Source: Vespula vulgaris (taxonomy: Eukaryota; Arthropoda; Insecta; Hymenoptera; Vespidae). Taken from it: a stretch of DNA of 64,000 nucleotides. The notes beneath the pieces were generated by a model, which was given only the letters and a program-made list of their open reading frames with translations, had not been told where the DNA came from and searched no databases. Position numbers and translations under genes: made by a program. Below are positions 1-12,001 of this stretch, in pieces. The first letter of the stretch is position 1. Every line of letters starts with the position of its first letter. The stretch spans positions 3,118,501 to 3,182,500 of the forward strand of contig NC_066606.1 of assembly GCF_905475345.1 (NCBI RefSeq). The letters are read 5' to 3'.

Positions 1-120
1 GGAAACTGACGGTTTTCGAGTAACGTGCGGACGCCGATAGCACGCTTGCTTCCACGCTCTCGAGAGTAGAGCGGAACGGATCATACGAGCTACTACGAGT
101 CGACTTTTGCTTTTGCATCG
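1..120. other. Base-balanced unique segment at window edge
   Basis: About 120 bases with near-equal base use and many CpG steps, before the sequence becomes CT-rich. No splice-flanked reading frame is visible. It may be the end of a conserved non-coding element lying mostly outside the window; that is only inference from composition. Confidence 0.3.
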
Positions 121-129
121 TCGAGGCCT

Positions 130-163
130 TATAGTAGTTTCTTCTCTTTCTCCTCTCTCTTTT

Positions 164-198
<35 letters not shown>

Positions 199-235
199 TC
201 TTTCTCTTTCTCTCTTAGTTCGCGCTTTTCAAAGA
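130..235. repeat. CT-rich microsatellite
   Basis: Pyrimidine run on the + strand with uninterrupted (CT)n near 160-187 followed by a few ATCT units. The small open frame across it is a translated repeat (Ser-Leu) and is not a gene. Confidence 0.9.
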
Positions 236-570
236 CTCTCGCTACGGCCACGTGAAATAGCAAACGAATCAACAACGAGCGTCTCCTCCTTGAGACTTTT
301 TAGATTGTGAGAATAAGAAGGAGGAGGAGTACGAGGAGGACGAAGAGGAGAAGGATAAGGATAGAAAAGGAATGGAAAGAATAAGTTACAATAAGTTACT
401 ACGGCCAAAGACACACTTACAAAAACCGCAAACTCAACTCGTCTCTTACCTTTGAGAACTCTGAATGCCTTCGTTGAGTCTCTCTTGTATTCTCTTTCTC
501 TTTCTCTTTCTCCTTCTCTATTTCTTTTCTTTTCTTTTTCTATTTCTCTTTCTATCTTTGATTAACGATC

Positions 571-580
571 GAGCGAGAGA

Positions 581-618
<38 letters not shown>
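571..618. repeat. (GA)n microsatellite
   Basis: GAGA run with a few AAAGA interruptions, preceded by a CT/T-rich stretch at 480-560. The opposing tracts could pair as an imperfect hairpin. Open frames on both strands here are Arg-Glu or Ser-Leu translations of the repeat. Confidence 0.9.
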
Positions 619-619
<1 letters not shown>

Positions 620-939
620 TGCAAGCGAAAGCGACACGGATTCGATCGAGGCAAGCCAAAGAAGAAGGCTAATGGCACGTGCTGTTGGTGCCACTCGATT
701 TTTTTCTTTCTTTTTTTCTTTTTTAATTTTCTTCACTTATTTTCTTCTTCTTCTTTCTCGTATTGTTTCTTGTTTTCTTTTCCAAATCGAGTTTACAAAG
801 ATTTACATATGATGTTACTTTCTTTCGCACGCGAAATTATTTTCTCGTTAAAATGCCTAAGTATCGTCGAAGACGTAAGACTACGAACGTGTTTTTGTAC
901 ACTGGATTGCATCTCGACGATCGGGTTATTTCTTAAAAA

Positions 940-1790
940 TTCTTAAAAAAAACCTTTGAAACTACTTTTTTCTTTTTCTATTTTTTGTTTTTCTTTCTTT
1001 CTTTCTTTCTTTTTTTTTTTCTCTTAGATTTTTATCAATCACGTTAGATTTTTAGGCGAAATAAGAGCTTGTTTTAACATAAAACATCGCAAACGATTAT
1101 ACGTTGATTTATATCTTGAGATTTCTTTTCTTTTCTTTCTTTTTTTCTTTTTTCTTTCTTACATTTTTATCTATCACTTTAGATTTATGATACGAAATAA
1201 GAGTTTATTTCAAATAAAAGGACTGCGAACGATTATACACCAATCTACATTTTGAGATTTTTCTTTCTTTTTTTTTTTTTTCTTTTTTCTTTCTTACTTT
1301 TTTATCAATCACTTTCGTTTTATGTAAGAAATACGTAGCTTATTTCAAGTAAAAAGATTCCGAACGATTATACACGAATCTACGTTTTGAAATTTCTTTT
1401 TTTTTTTATCTTTTTTCTCTCTCTCTCTCTCTTCTTTTTTTTTTTTATTAAACGATTTCTTAAAAATTCCATATTCTTCTCTTACATATTCGACGTTTTA
1501 TGCTGATTGTAAAAACGATCTCTTTTATTTTTATCAATTACGTCAGATTTTTATGCAAAATAAAAGTTCGAAAGACCGAACGAACTCGGAACAATTATGC
1601 ACGGTTTTGCATCTTGACCTTTTTCTTTTTCTCTTCTTTTCTTTTCCAAATGACTTCTTGAAAACTTGTATTCTCGAATCAACGTTTTACGTTGATTCTA
1701 TAAATGACCTATGTTTTTATCAATTACGTTGAATTTTTATGCAAAGTAAGAGTTCGATTAAATAAAAATAGCGTTCGTTCAAGATGAAAG
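940..1790. repeat. Degenerate minisatellite, unit about 135 bp
   Basis: A unit recurs containing 'tttttatcaatcac', 'gaaataagag', 'gaacgattatacac' and a T/C-rich linker. Anchor copies of the 'acgattatac' core lie near 1093, 1230 and 1363, with a diverged copy near 1590 and partial similarity near 1715-1770. The poly-T/CT linkers vary most in length. No coding potential. Confidence 0.8.
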
Positions 1791-3240
1791 GAACTTTTTT
1801 TTTTCTTTTTTTTCCTTTTTATGATTCTCTCCATAACATAAGAATTGCAAATGTTACGTCTTCCTTTTTTTTTTCTTTTTTTGGTTTTTGCTTTTCGTTT
1901 ACGATCTTAACTCTTTAACGCAGTAAGCGGCGAAACTTTATATTGACGAAAGCATAGTTTGTCTTGGTATTGGTCAAGATTTACTTCGAAACAAACATAA
2001 TAAAGCTACGCGAAGTCAATTTGATTTCATTGTGAGAGAGTAGCAAAAGAAAAAAAAAAAATAGAAAGAAAGGAACTCTACGTAATAAAATGCAAATTAC
2101 GAACGGTTTTGTTATTAGCATAGAAAAAAAAAGAAGAATAAAAAAAATGAAAGAAAAAAAAAAAGGACCGAGCCAATAAATCTGTTACGCAGAGATGGCG
2201 TTATTGCTGTATATAAAATCGGATTAAATTAATTTTATCTTAATTCCGTTTTTGTTAAAACGAACGTCTTCTCTCAGTTGCGTAACTTCGCGTCATGCAA
2301 TACTTCAGTTTTCTTTTCTTTTTCTTTCTTTCTTTCTTTCTTTTTTTTTTTTTATCGGTCTTTAAATTTCACTTAGAAAAAGTTTAGAAAACGTTTTTGT
2401 GTGTGGAGTAATACATCTTGCGGTTCGATAAACCGCAACAACAAGTTCGTGCATACCAGCAGAAAAGTAATTAATTGTTTAAACTTTAAACGCGTGTAAT
2501 TTTTTTTCTCTTTTTCTTTTTCTTTTTTTTTTTTTTGTCAAAGTTTATCAACACTTCTTGTTGCTTTTGAGAACAAACAATAGAGCGAGATATTTGAACG
2601 ATTAATCCACTAATTCCATCCATCCAGTTCTTACCACCGGCAGTTCATTATTATCTTTATTTCACTCGTAAAAGAGAAAAAAAAAGAAATAAAGAAAATA
2701 CCAGGGAGGGATGCAAAAAAAGAATTACCCTCAGTGGTTTTCCTATTATTACCATTCCCGACGCAGCACGATGTTATATTTAGTTTTTAATATGTCTTAA
2801 TTTATCCGTCCGCCATTTTTTTATCATCCTTTCCTATCTATAATCTCTTATCTCTTATCGTTCCTGTTATTATATGTCGATTTATTAACTCCGACGAATT
2901 TATTTACGAGAAGATTAAATAAGACATATTTTAAATCTAAATGAGTAATCGATTAAATAATGTTTTAAAAGAAAAAAAAAAAAAAGAAAAAGATTGTAGG
3001 GGAGGGGAGAGAACAAGATAATCAAAACGAAATAAAATGAAACAAAATAAATGAGTAAATAAATAAATGAATAAATGAAACGAATTATCTTCGAGCAAGA
3101 TATTATTTAATATTGAAAATATTACGTAGGATCTGTGTCTGTGTTAGTGTCTTGTGTGTTTGTGCTTGCGCACGTACGTTTGTTTTCTTTTTTATTTTTC
3201 TTTTATTTATTTATTTCTTTTTTTTTTATTTTTTTTTTTA
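1791..3240. other. Non-coding, pyrimidine-rich stretch
   Basis: Nothing gene-like. It holds poly-T/CT tracts (for example TTTC units near 2320-2350), adenine-rich tracts near 2045-2165, and AT-rich unique DNA. No splice-flanked frame and no transposon ends were seen. Confidence 0.7.
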
Positions 3241-3264
3241 TATTTACGTCATGTATAAAGATTT

Positions 3265-3405
3265 GTATATTATTCGTGTTATTATCTATTATATTATATT
3301 TATATATTATTATATTATATAATATATTATTAAATATTATCTATATATATATATAATATTATATAATATATTATATAATATAATATATTATTATATATTA
3401 CTATT
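3265..3405. repeat. AT-only low-complexity block
   Basis: Almost entirely A and T, made of repeated 'ataatatatta' and 'tatata' strings that are largely self-complementary. Such DNA can extrude as hairpins. No coding content. Confidence 0.8.
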
Positions 3406-4013
3406 TGAAGTTCCTTACAGTGCATTAAAAAAACTTGAAATTCAGTTACTTATTTTATTTGTTTTCAATTTATAAGATATTAAATATTATAAAGAATTAA
3501 TTATAAAATAGTATTATAAAGTAGTAAGTAAATAATTACATAATACATAAGAATAAAAATAGTTTATATTCTTATCAGGATATATAAATGTACGTTACGT
3601 TAATTCAGCGTTCAGTTAACTCTCTTCGTGAAAAGAATTATATCGGATGATTTTAATCAACTTATATCTTTTAATCTACGTTACATAAGGAGAATGTTTT
3701 TTTTTTTTTACATTGATCGTCTACAATCATTTTTGATAACGAAAAGATTATAAACGAAGATTCAATTCGTCTTATTCTAATCTTATTGTAATCTTATAAG
3801 TTTTTCTATCATTTTTCTTGAATTTTATTTCTTTTCTAATTTCTTTCTTTCTTTCTTTCCTTCCTATTGTAATTAATAAAATACATATCAATCTAATAAG
3901 AATTAAGTTTTATTTTTCTATCATTGTTCATTGCCTTGAATTTTTTATTTCTTTCTTTTTCTTTTTCTTTTTGATTAATACGTATCAAGAAAACAAGCAG
4001 TGTCTCTAAGAAG

Positions 4014-4049
<36 letters not shown>

Positions 4050-4387
4050 AAAAGAAAGAGTGCGATTCAAGCGAGCGATTTATTATAAATAAAGATTCAA
4101 TTCATACTTTGATCTTATCGTTACCGTTCTAATAAAAATTAAGATTAAAGTTTTCCATCATTTTTATTGAATCTTCTTTGTAATTAATTTCTTTTTAATT
4201 AATTTATTTCTTTTGTTTTTGATTAATACGTATCAACAAAACAAGGAGAGTCCCTAAGAAGAGAAAAAGAAAGAGAGAGATAGAAAGAAAAAGAATATAA
4301 TTCAGACGAGCGATATCAGGTCTCATTGTTCGTGCGGACTCTGTGCTCTTTGTCTCTCTGTCATTTCGAAATATCATGTGAACGCGT

Positions 4388-4421
4388 AAGAGAGAGAGAG
4401 AGAGAGAGAAAGAGTGAGGGT

Positions 4422-4456
<35 letters not shown>
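4388..4456. repeat. (GA)n microsatellite
   Basis: Two GA runs joined by 'gtgagggtgggagag'. The frame across it is a run of Arg-Glu and is rejected as a gene. Confidence 0.9.
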
Positions 4457-4459
<3 letters not shown>

Positions 4460-4680
4460 GAGAAGACGTATATCTCCGACGATACTCGTGGATAAGTTGC
4501 GAGTTTCCATTTACGACCTAGTACCCACTTCTACGTCTTCCACCACCCCTCTCCTTCTTCTCCTTATCCACCTATCTCGTCCAGCTGTCTCCACCAACCC
4601 TAAAAATAAAGAAATAACGAAAGAACGACGACGGGACGAATACTCGACGTGTCATATGATCTTATTTCTCGTCGCACTAA

Positions 4681-4712
4681 CTTCTCAACTTCTCAACTTC
4701 TCAACTTCTCAA
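4681..4712. repeat. Four perfect 8-bp repeats (CTTCTCAA)
   Basis: CTTCTCAA is repeated four times without a mismatch. The clean repetition beside strongly decayed repeats suggests recent slippage. Confidence 0.9.
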
Positions 4713-4754
4713 TGTTAACGTCAGATAGGAATTTAACATATTTTTGTCTACCCA

Positions 4755-4920
4755 TATATATATATATATGTGTGTGTGTGTCCTCTACATATCCTATATA
4801 TAATATATATTCTATATATATAACATATACTTTATATATATATGTGTGTGTGTGTGTTTATATATATATATATATTCAATATATTCAATTTATATATGTG
4901 TATATATATATATTTAATTT
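4755..4920. repeat. Compound TA/TG microsatellite
   Basis: Alternating (TA)n and (TG)n blocks, including 'tgtgtgtgtgtgt' near 4842-4857. These are alternating purine-pyrimidine tracts with Z-DNA potential. No coding content. Confidence 0.85.
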
Positions 4921-5004
4921 GTTTTATTTTAATATTATTGTAATTTTATTAGTTTTTCTATTATTTTTATTGAATTTTATTTCTTTTTTAATTAATTTAT
5001 TTTT

Positions 5005-5035
<31 letters not shown>

Positions 5036-6396
5036 AATATGTATAAACACACACACACATATAAGGAAAGAATGAAAGAAGAAAAAAAAGTAACGTCACC
5101 ATGCATGTGTTTTCCCTTATGCGAACGATAGAAATTTAAAACCTGTTTCAAAATTCCTCTACCAAACCTAGAGTACGATTATCGCGTTACACAAAGTTTC
5201 TTCTTTTTTTTTTCTTTTTTCTTTTTTTATAGATATCTCCACCATGGTGTATACTCTTTTTCCTTCTCTCTCTCTCTCTCTGTGTTGTGTGTCTCTGTCT
5301 CTCTACCCATTTCTTTTCTGATTTAAAAAAAAACTTTTTCTTCCTTTTTTTTTCTTTTTTATTTTTCTTTTTTATTTTTCCCTCACTAGAATCAACGCAC
5401 GAATATTTTATCACATTATCGTTCATTCTGTACACCGTAGTTAACACATTTTGTTTGTTGTGCTGTCAGAACTCGGAATGTCCGAGTCATGTATAAAGAT
5501 TTGTATATATGTATTTCGTTTTGCTTACGCACATTGTGCACGTATATCACCAGGTCATCCTGGAATTTATAATTTTTCTTTTTGTTTTCTTTTCTTTCTT
5601 TCTTTTTTTTTTTTATTCTTTTTTTCTACTAGATCTCTTTCGAGTGGGCACTTTTGTATCGCGTGTTTATTAACGTAAACATTTTTTTGACGTTACTCGA
5701 TAGGTAAATACAGAGATGTACATGAACACACATGTACATATATACATATATATATATGTACGTACATATGTATGTATATTTGCGATGTGTATGTATGAAC
5801 GCATTGAAATGTTGTCTCGTTAACAGTATTCGAGATTCACGAGAAGTATTGAGAGTTCTCGTTTAGAAAGTGGCATCTGCGGAAAGTGGGACATCACATA
5901 TTGATTGATTACTTTTATAATTACGTTGACGATCGATTGATGATAATATGTTGATCACGATTATGATTTCTTTTTTTTTTTTCTATCGAATTATTTCTTC
6001 TTTGACAACAATAATAACAACGATAGTGGTCCTAATCATTGATCGTTAAATGATTGATTAATCTTACTAACAAATTATGTTAATCGATTAATTTTTCTTA
6101 TTATCGATCTGTTTTCTTTTTCTTTTATTTTTATTTTATTTTCTTTTTTTTTCTTTTTTTCCTTACACGTTACTAAGCGAACGTAAAATATCTAGGAATT
6201 TCTTTCTCTCTCTCTCTTTTTTTTTTTTTTTTGTTTTAACTCCATTCTCGTTTTAGCCTTGAGAATAGAGTGCACGTTGTTTGAAATTTGTAAGACTTAG
6301 AAAAATTTCTTCGTCTTCCTCTTTCACTCTTCTCTTCGTTTTCTTTTCTTTTTCTATCTTTGTTCGTTTTTTTTGTTTGTTTGTACGTTCATTTCT

Positions 6397-6447
6397 TTCA
6401 TTCATTCATTCATTCATTCATTCATTCATTCATTTATTCATTTATTC
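6397..6447. repeat. (TTCA)n microsatellite
   Basis: About ten TTCA units followed by a few TTTA/TTCA variants. The reading frame over it (Ser-Phe-Ile-His) is a shadow of the repeat. Confidence 0.9.
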
Positions 6448-6751
6448 ATATTCACACGTTCTCCGTTCATTGTAGTAGTAAAGTATTTATAAGAATACTT
6501 TTTTAGAATTTCAAGAGAATCAGATAAGAAGAGAATTAATAAAAATAATGATAACGACGATGACGATAATGAAAAGGACGAAGAGAAAGGGATAAAATAT
6601 TCCGACGACCCTGTTGTAAAAATAAATTCGACGGGATTTCTAGCACATTTACATGATCTCGTGTAAGATCTTATGATTTTTGTTCGGCGATTAAAAGTTT
6701 CCAAAAGCCATTAGAAATGTGAAAGCTTTGAAGTGCCCGTAGAATTAATTT

Positions 6752-6850
6752 AAAGTTCGTAGCTTTTAATTTATGAACATACATACACATATATATATAT
6801 ATTTTTTTTCACACACACATATATATATTCGTAGCTTTTAATTTACGAAC

Positions 6851-6901
<51 letters not shown>
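6752..6901. repeat. Short direct duplication plus (TA)n
   Basis: 'ttcgtagcttttaattta(t/c)gaac' occurs near 6756 and again near 6829, separated by TA/CA repeats. It is followed by an almost uninterrupted (TA)n of about 50 bp from 6852. Confidence 0.8.
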
Positions 6902-6905
<4 letters not shown>

Positions 6906-7239
6906 GAATTAAAACATATATATATATGAATGAAGTAGGGGGTGAAAATAGGGAGTTGAGTAAAATGGAGGAGAGTATATACAATGCCAAAAAGAGAGAG
7001 AGAGAGAACAAATTTGGAGATTAATCGAATGGAAGAATATTTTTTCTTCTTTCTTTCTTCTGTTTTCTTTCTTTTTTTTTTTTTTAATGGAAAACGAATG
7101 CGGAAATACTAACATTCGGAAATATCAACATTCACATCGATAGTATCCCAAGTTTCCTTTTCACGCTCGTCGAATTCAATTTGATAATAATAAACATCGT
7201 TTTCTTTTTTCTTTTTTTTTTTTCTCTTTTTTTTTCTAT

Positions 7240-7720
7240 CGCAGTAAAGTTTGACGATTAACGAGGAAAGACTTCTTCCATTTTTCGTTTCCTCGTTTCT
7301 CGTTCCTTACGGAAAAATCGAATAATCTCGTGAAGATGGCGAAAAAAAGCACAAAGCGTTGGAGAGAATCATCGTATCGCTATTATACTCGAAGTAGATA
7401 CTACGTAGATTCGTAGGTGGGGGTTGGAGGGTGGAAAAATAGGAAAAGGAGAAAGAAAAAAAGAAACAGATATCTTCTGCTCGCGTTGCTAAACTCTCGC
7501 GCGAATTCTTGGAAAGAGCTCTATAGGATTAAAGGAAAATTCGTACGAGGATAGAATCGTTTCCTCTGGCAACGAAAGAATTTTCTTCTATTCATATTAC
7601 TTTCTAACCATGCGAGAGAACTTTTAGTATACGAACGAAGGAACGAAGGAAGTATCTCCCGAAAACTTCCGGAATAAACTCGATACTTTCCCTACTCACG
7701 ATATACTTGACGACTATTTA
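7240..7720. other. Base-balanced non-coding island
   Basis: Mostly non-repetitive with more even base use than its neighbours. It holds 'gaagatggcg' at 7332-7341 (ATGGCG is the core of the Pho/YY1-type motif) and short 'gaacgaag' repeats near 7632-7650. No frame with splice signals. Possible regulatory DNA, by composition only. Confidence 0.3.
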
Positions 7721-7859
7721 TTGACTATTATACTTATACTCGATGTACATACATGTGTGTGTATGTGTGTATGTGTGTGTGTGTGCATACGTATCATATC
7801 TTTTTTCGAGTAGGTAGCTCGATAAAAATAAAAAGTAAGTTTCTTAACTTTGTTATGTA

Positions 7860-8045
7860 CTCTTTGTTTTTTCTACGTTTTTATTTTATTTTATTTTTTT
7901 TTAATTTATTTTATTTAATTTATTTTATTTTATTTTTTAATATTCTCTCATCCTTTCTTTTCTTTTTTTCTTTTTTTTCTTTTTATCTTTTGCTTTTTTT
8001 ACTTTTACTTAATTTTTTTTATTATTAGCATTATTTTTTGTTTTT
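7860..8045. repeat. T/TTTA-rich low-complexity tract
   Basis: Long stretch of TTTTA, TTTC and poly-T units on the + strand. The Phe/Leu-rich frame over it is not a gene. Confidence 0.85.
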
Positions 8046-8889
8046 CCTTTTCATATGTACGTATATATAGAGTGAAGAAAGGAGAACTGGTTTTTATCGT
8101 AATTCCATTTACATCCTGTAATTTCGCTAAGCAAACGTCATTTTTATTCGTCCAACGAGATTCGATGGAGGATTTAAAACGAAATAAATTTAATATCACT
8201 AAACCCGATAATATGTGTACATAACGTGTACGTATAAGTGTATTATATTATAGATATTTATTTACTTTATAATATTATAATTTTAATACTTTTCTTATAT
8301 AGATATTTATCTGTAATACGATAGATACTATTCACAAAATTATTTCATTATTATTTCGCAACATTGTTTTCGAATCTCCAAACGAATTGATTTTTTGAGA
8401 TTACGAGATAAACAACATTGGGACAATTTCCTTCTACCCGATATTTTTTATCTTCTTTTTATTTTTTATTTATTTATTTATTTATATTATCAAAGAAATG
8501 AAAGATGAAGGGGTTGCTTTAATATTCAGTTCGTTGAATTGGAAAAAGAACTCGCAACGTTATTTAATGTTATTTAACATTTGATATTATCGATTTATAA
8601 ATATAAATATATTTGTCTCATATTAAAAAAAAAAAAAAGAGAAAAAAAAAAGAGAAAAAGAAAGAGAGATTGAAAAGAGAAGGAAGATATCGTATCCAAT
8701 GATAAACGAAATCACGAATTTAGGATGAGTTTACAACGAATTACAAATGAGATATATACTAACTAATCTAAATACTTTTAGAAGGAAGCTAGTTATTTAC
8801 TATAGAAACTTCTAAACCTTTAGTTAAAATACATATTTGTCATGGGGATCGGTTTACTACATGACTGCTGTACTCTAAGAAAATACATA

Positions 8890-8890
8890 C

Positions 8891-8932
<42 letters not shown>
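8890..8932. repeat. (TA)n microsatellite
   Basis: Uninterrupted TA run of more than 40 bp between 'acatacg' and 'gtatgaatg'. Confidence 0.9.
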
Positions 8933-8937
<5 letters not shown>

Positions 8938-9095
8938 AATGTATATATATGTATATATGTATAATATATGAATGTATATGTACGTCTATGAGGACAGTGA
9001 AAGAGAAGTGACCGCATCGCGCGTTAGTCCGATATTACTTTCGAAACGATAAAAGCAGCTTATTTACTTCACACGCATATATAAGAGCGATAGAA

Positions 9096-9099
<4 letters not shown>

Positions 9100-9156
<57 letters not shown>
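9100..9156. repeat. (GA)n microsatellite, about 57 bp
   Basis: Uninterrupted GA dinucleotides following 'agaatagta'. Confidence 0.95.
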
Positions 9157-9161
<5 letters not shown>

Positions 9162-9549
9162 GAATAGAGCAGCGTCTCTCAACTATCCTAGCATCGTCGA
9201 TTATAATACAAATTTGTCGTTGAAAAATAATTCATTCTTATTTAATTTTTGTAAATTTCTTTTTTATTTATTTATTTATTTTTTTTTTTTTGTATTGTTT
9301 TAATAAAGTATAATCATTCGTTACGTTATATAAGAATGTAAGAACGCGCGTGCACGTATAAATCTTTTTATCGTGGGATTAGATCCTCGTCTTTCAAGTA
9401 AATGAATAAATAATAAAAATAAATAAAAATTGAAAAAAGAATAGAAAGGAATTAGAGCGTAAATATCAGAAAGATTGAGAAACACTGGAATGTAAAGGAC
9501 TTGGCCGCGTGCGGAAGAAATTCACTTCCGTAAAGTATATATGTATGTA

Positions 9550-9580
<31 letters not shown>

Positions 9581-10005
9581 GATGTATCTATGTATACTTA
9601 TATATCGTCCTAGTGATCTGTAATACGTAACAAACTGGGACTGACGTAATCCGTAACGCTTCGATCGTTGCTACGATAACGTTCAATTAACCTTTTACGT
9701 TCGTTTATTTATATCTAAATATATAGATTTATATCTAAATATATAAATTCATATTTAAATAATATAGAGTTTGTTAAAATCGAAACCGTTCATCGAGCTA
9801 AGAAGTAGAAAATATTAATTAAATAATATTTACACACACACACACACACAATATAGAAACTCTTTTTTTTTTTCTCAACAACACGTTTAGGAACTTTCGA
9901 TTCACCCTATATACATACACACATACACACATATATATACATATATATACATACAGAGAATTGATTAAAAATATTGATATAATTAAAAAATAAAAGAAAA
10001 AGGAG

Positions 10006-10037
<32 letters not shown>
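10006..10037. repeat. (GATA)n microsatellite
   Basis: About eight GATA units. Each unit is a match to a GATA-factor core, but the array is best read as a microsatellite. Confidence 0.9.
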
Positions 10038-10038
<1 letters not shown>

Positions 10039-10359
10039 CATAAGTAATTATGTATTTCGATCTTCCCTTAAAAAAAAAGAAAAAAAGAAAAAAAAATTAA
10101 CCATCTATCCAAATAATGTTTCGAGATAACGATAACGACATGATACGGAAGTATAGCAAACTAGCTTTTATTAAAAATACTATAAGCTTTTATCAATCGT
10201 CACGCGATCGTTATTTAAAATATACTGTCAACTATTTCTTCGTTTCTTTTTCTTTTTCTTCTTCTTCTTCTTATTCTTTCTTGTTCCTTTTTTCTTCTTT
10301 TTAAATCTATATAAATGATAATCTATCATTTACTGCATGATTTACTTATATTTATCTTC

Positions 10360-11709
10360 TCACTATATCTCTCTCTCTCTCTCTCTTTCTTACGTGACAT
10401 ACTCATTTTGCAGTTCACTTATCGAAAATTATACTAATCCGTCACGATATCACAAAGCTTTTTAACCGTAATATAAATATTTGTTATCGATGCGTGTTTT
10501 TCTCGTTTTCTTTTCCTTTTTTCTTTTTTTCTTAATTCTCTGACACTACGTGAGTCGATTCATGTAAAGTTCAATCGACTTTTATTTATATTTATTATTT
10601 ATTATATCGACTTATATTTGTTATCGATGCTTTCTTTTCTTTTTCCAGTCCTCTTTCTTTTTCTTTTTTTTTTCTTTTTTCTTTTTTTCCCTTTTTTTCT
10701 TAATTCTCTGATACCACGTGAGTCGATTGAACTTTACACGGTTTGCATTAAAACCTTCCACTTTATCTCTGTCTCTCTTTCTTACGTGACATACCATTTT
10801 GCGGTTCATTCATCGAAAATTATATTAATCCGTTGCAATTTCACAAAATTTCGTGATATAAATATTTGTTATCGATGCTTTCTTTTCTTTTTCCAATCCT
10901 CTTTTCTTTTTTTTTTCTTTTCTTTTCTTTTTTTCTTAACTTTCTGATACTACGTGAGTCGATTGCACTCTACATGGTTTGCATTAAAACCTTCCACTTT
11001 ATTTCCCTCTCTCTCTCTCTTTCTCTTGTAACGTGACACCATTTGCAGTTCATTCATTGAAAATTATATTAATCCGTCGCAATGTCACAAAACTTCGTAA
11101 TTATAAATATTTGTTATCGATGCATTTTTTCTCTTTTTTTTTTCCCTATTTCTTTTCTTTTTCCTTCTTTTTTTTCTTAACTTTCTGATACTACGTGAGT
11201 CGATTGCACTCTACATGGTTTGCATTAAAACCTTCCACTTTATCCCCCCCCCTTCTCTCTCTTGTAGCGTGACATACCATTTTGCAGTTTATTCATCGAA
11301 AATTATATTAATCCTTCGCTTCGTAATATAAATATTTGTTATCGATGTATTATTTCTCTTTTCTTTTCCTATTCTTTTTCTTTTTTTCTTCTTTTTTTTC
11401 TTAACTTTCTGATACTACGTGAGTCGATTGCACTCTACATGGTTTGCATTAAAACCTTCCACTTTATTTCCCTCTCTCTCTCTTTCTCTTGTAACGTGAC
11501 ACCATTTGCAGTTCATTCATTGAAAATTATATTAATCCGTCGCAATGTCACAAAACTTCGTAATTATAAATATTTGTTATCGATGCATTTTTTCTCTCTT
11601 TTTTTTTCCCCTATTCCTTTTCTTTTTCCTTCTTTTTTTTCTTAACTTTCTGATACTACGTGAGTCGATTGTATTCTACATGGTTTGCATTAAAACCTTC
11701 CACTTTATT

Positions 11710-11748
<39 letters not shown>

Positions 11749-11998
11749 AACGTAACACCATTTTACAGTCCATTCATTGAAAATTATATTAATCCGTCGC
11801 AATGTCACAAAACTTCGTAATTATAAATATTTGTTATCGATGTATTATTTCTCGTTTCTTTTCCTATTCTTTTTCTTTTTTTCTTCTTTTTTTTCTTAAC
11901 TTTCTGATACTACGTGAGTCGATTGTATTCTACATGGTTTGCATTAAAACCTTCCACTTTATCTCTCCCTCTCTCTTCCTGTCATTCTGATTCCCCTA
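10360..11998 (+). repeat. Tandem array of ~240-bp units bearing splice-site-like signals
   Basis: Seven units share 'ctgatactac' followed by GTGAGT (at 10550, 10718, 10954, 11195, 11419, 11660 and 11914). All but the first continue with 'catggtttgcattaaaacc' or a close variant. A CT-rich tract and '(a)ccatttgcag' follow, then 'ttcattcatcgaaaatta'. CAG triplets lie at 10411, 11046, 11285, 11509 and 11766; one unit has GCGG instead (near 10802). The donor-like to acceptor-like distance is about 88-109 bp. The last unit ends in the real acceptor of the exon at 12002, in the same position within the unit. The array probably arose by repeated local duplication of intron-end/exon-start DNA. Confidence 0.85.
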
Positions 11999-12001
11999 CA
12001 G
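11962..12001 (+). promoter_or_regulatory. 3' splice site: polypyrimidine tract and CAG
   Basis: A CT-rich tract is followed by 'cattctgattcccctacag', ending in AG at 12000-12001. It sits directly before the only convincing open exon and has no AG between the tract and the boundary. That is the expected acceptor layout. Confidence 0.75.

Larger units (their letters stand above)
3740..5050. repeat. Irregular tandem duplications, three or more copies
   Basis: A module of 'aagattcaattc', 'gtttttctatcattttt..ttgaattttatttctttt' and 'gattaatacgtatcaa.aaaacaag' recurs. The last anchor is near 3973 and 4221; the middle anchor is near 3800, 3913, 4153 and 4955. The copy at 4920-5050 is separated by microsatellites. 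Spacing is uneven, so repeated local duplication followed by decay is likely. Confidence 0.7.
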
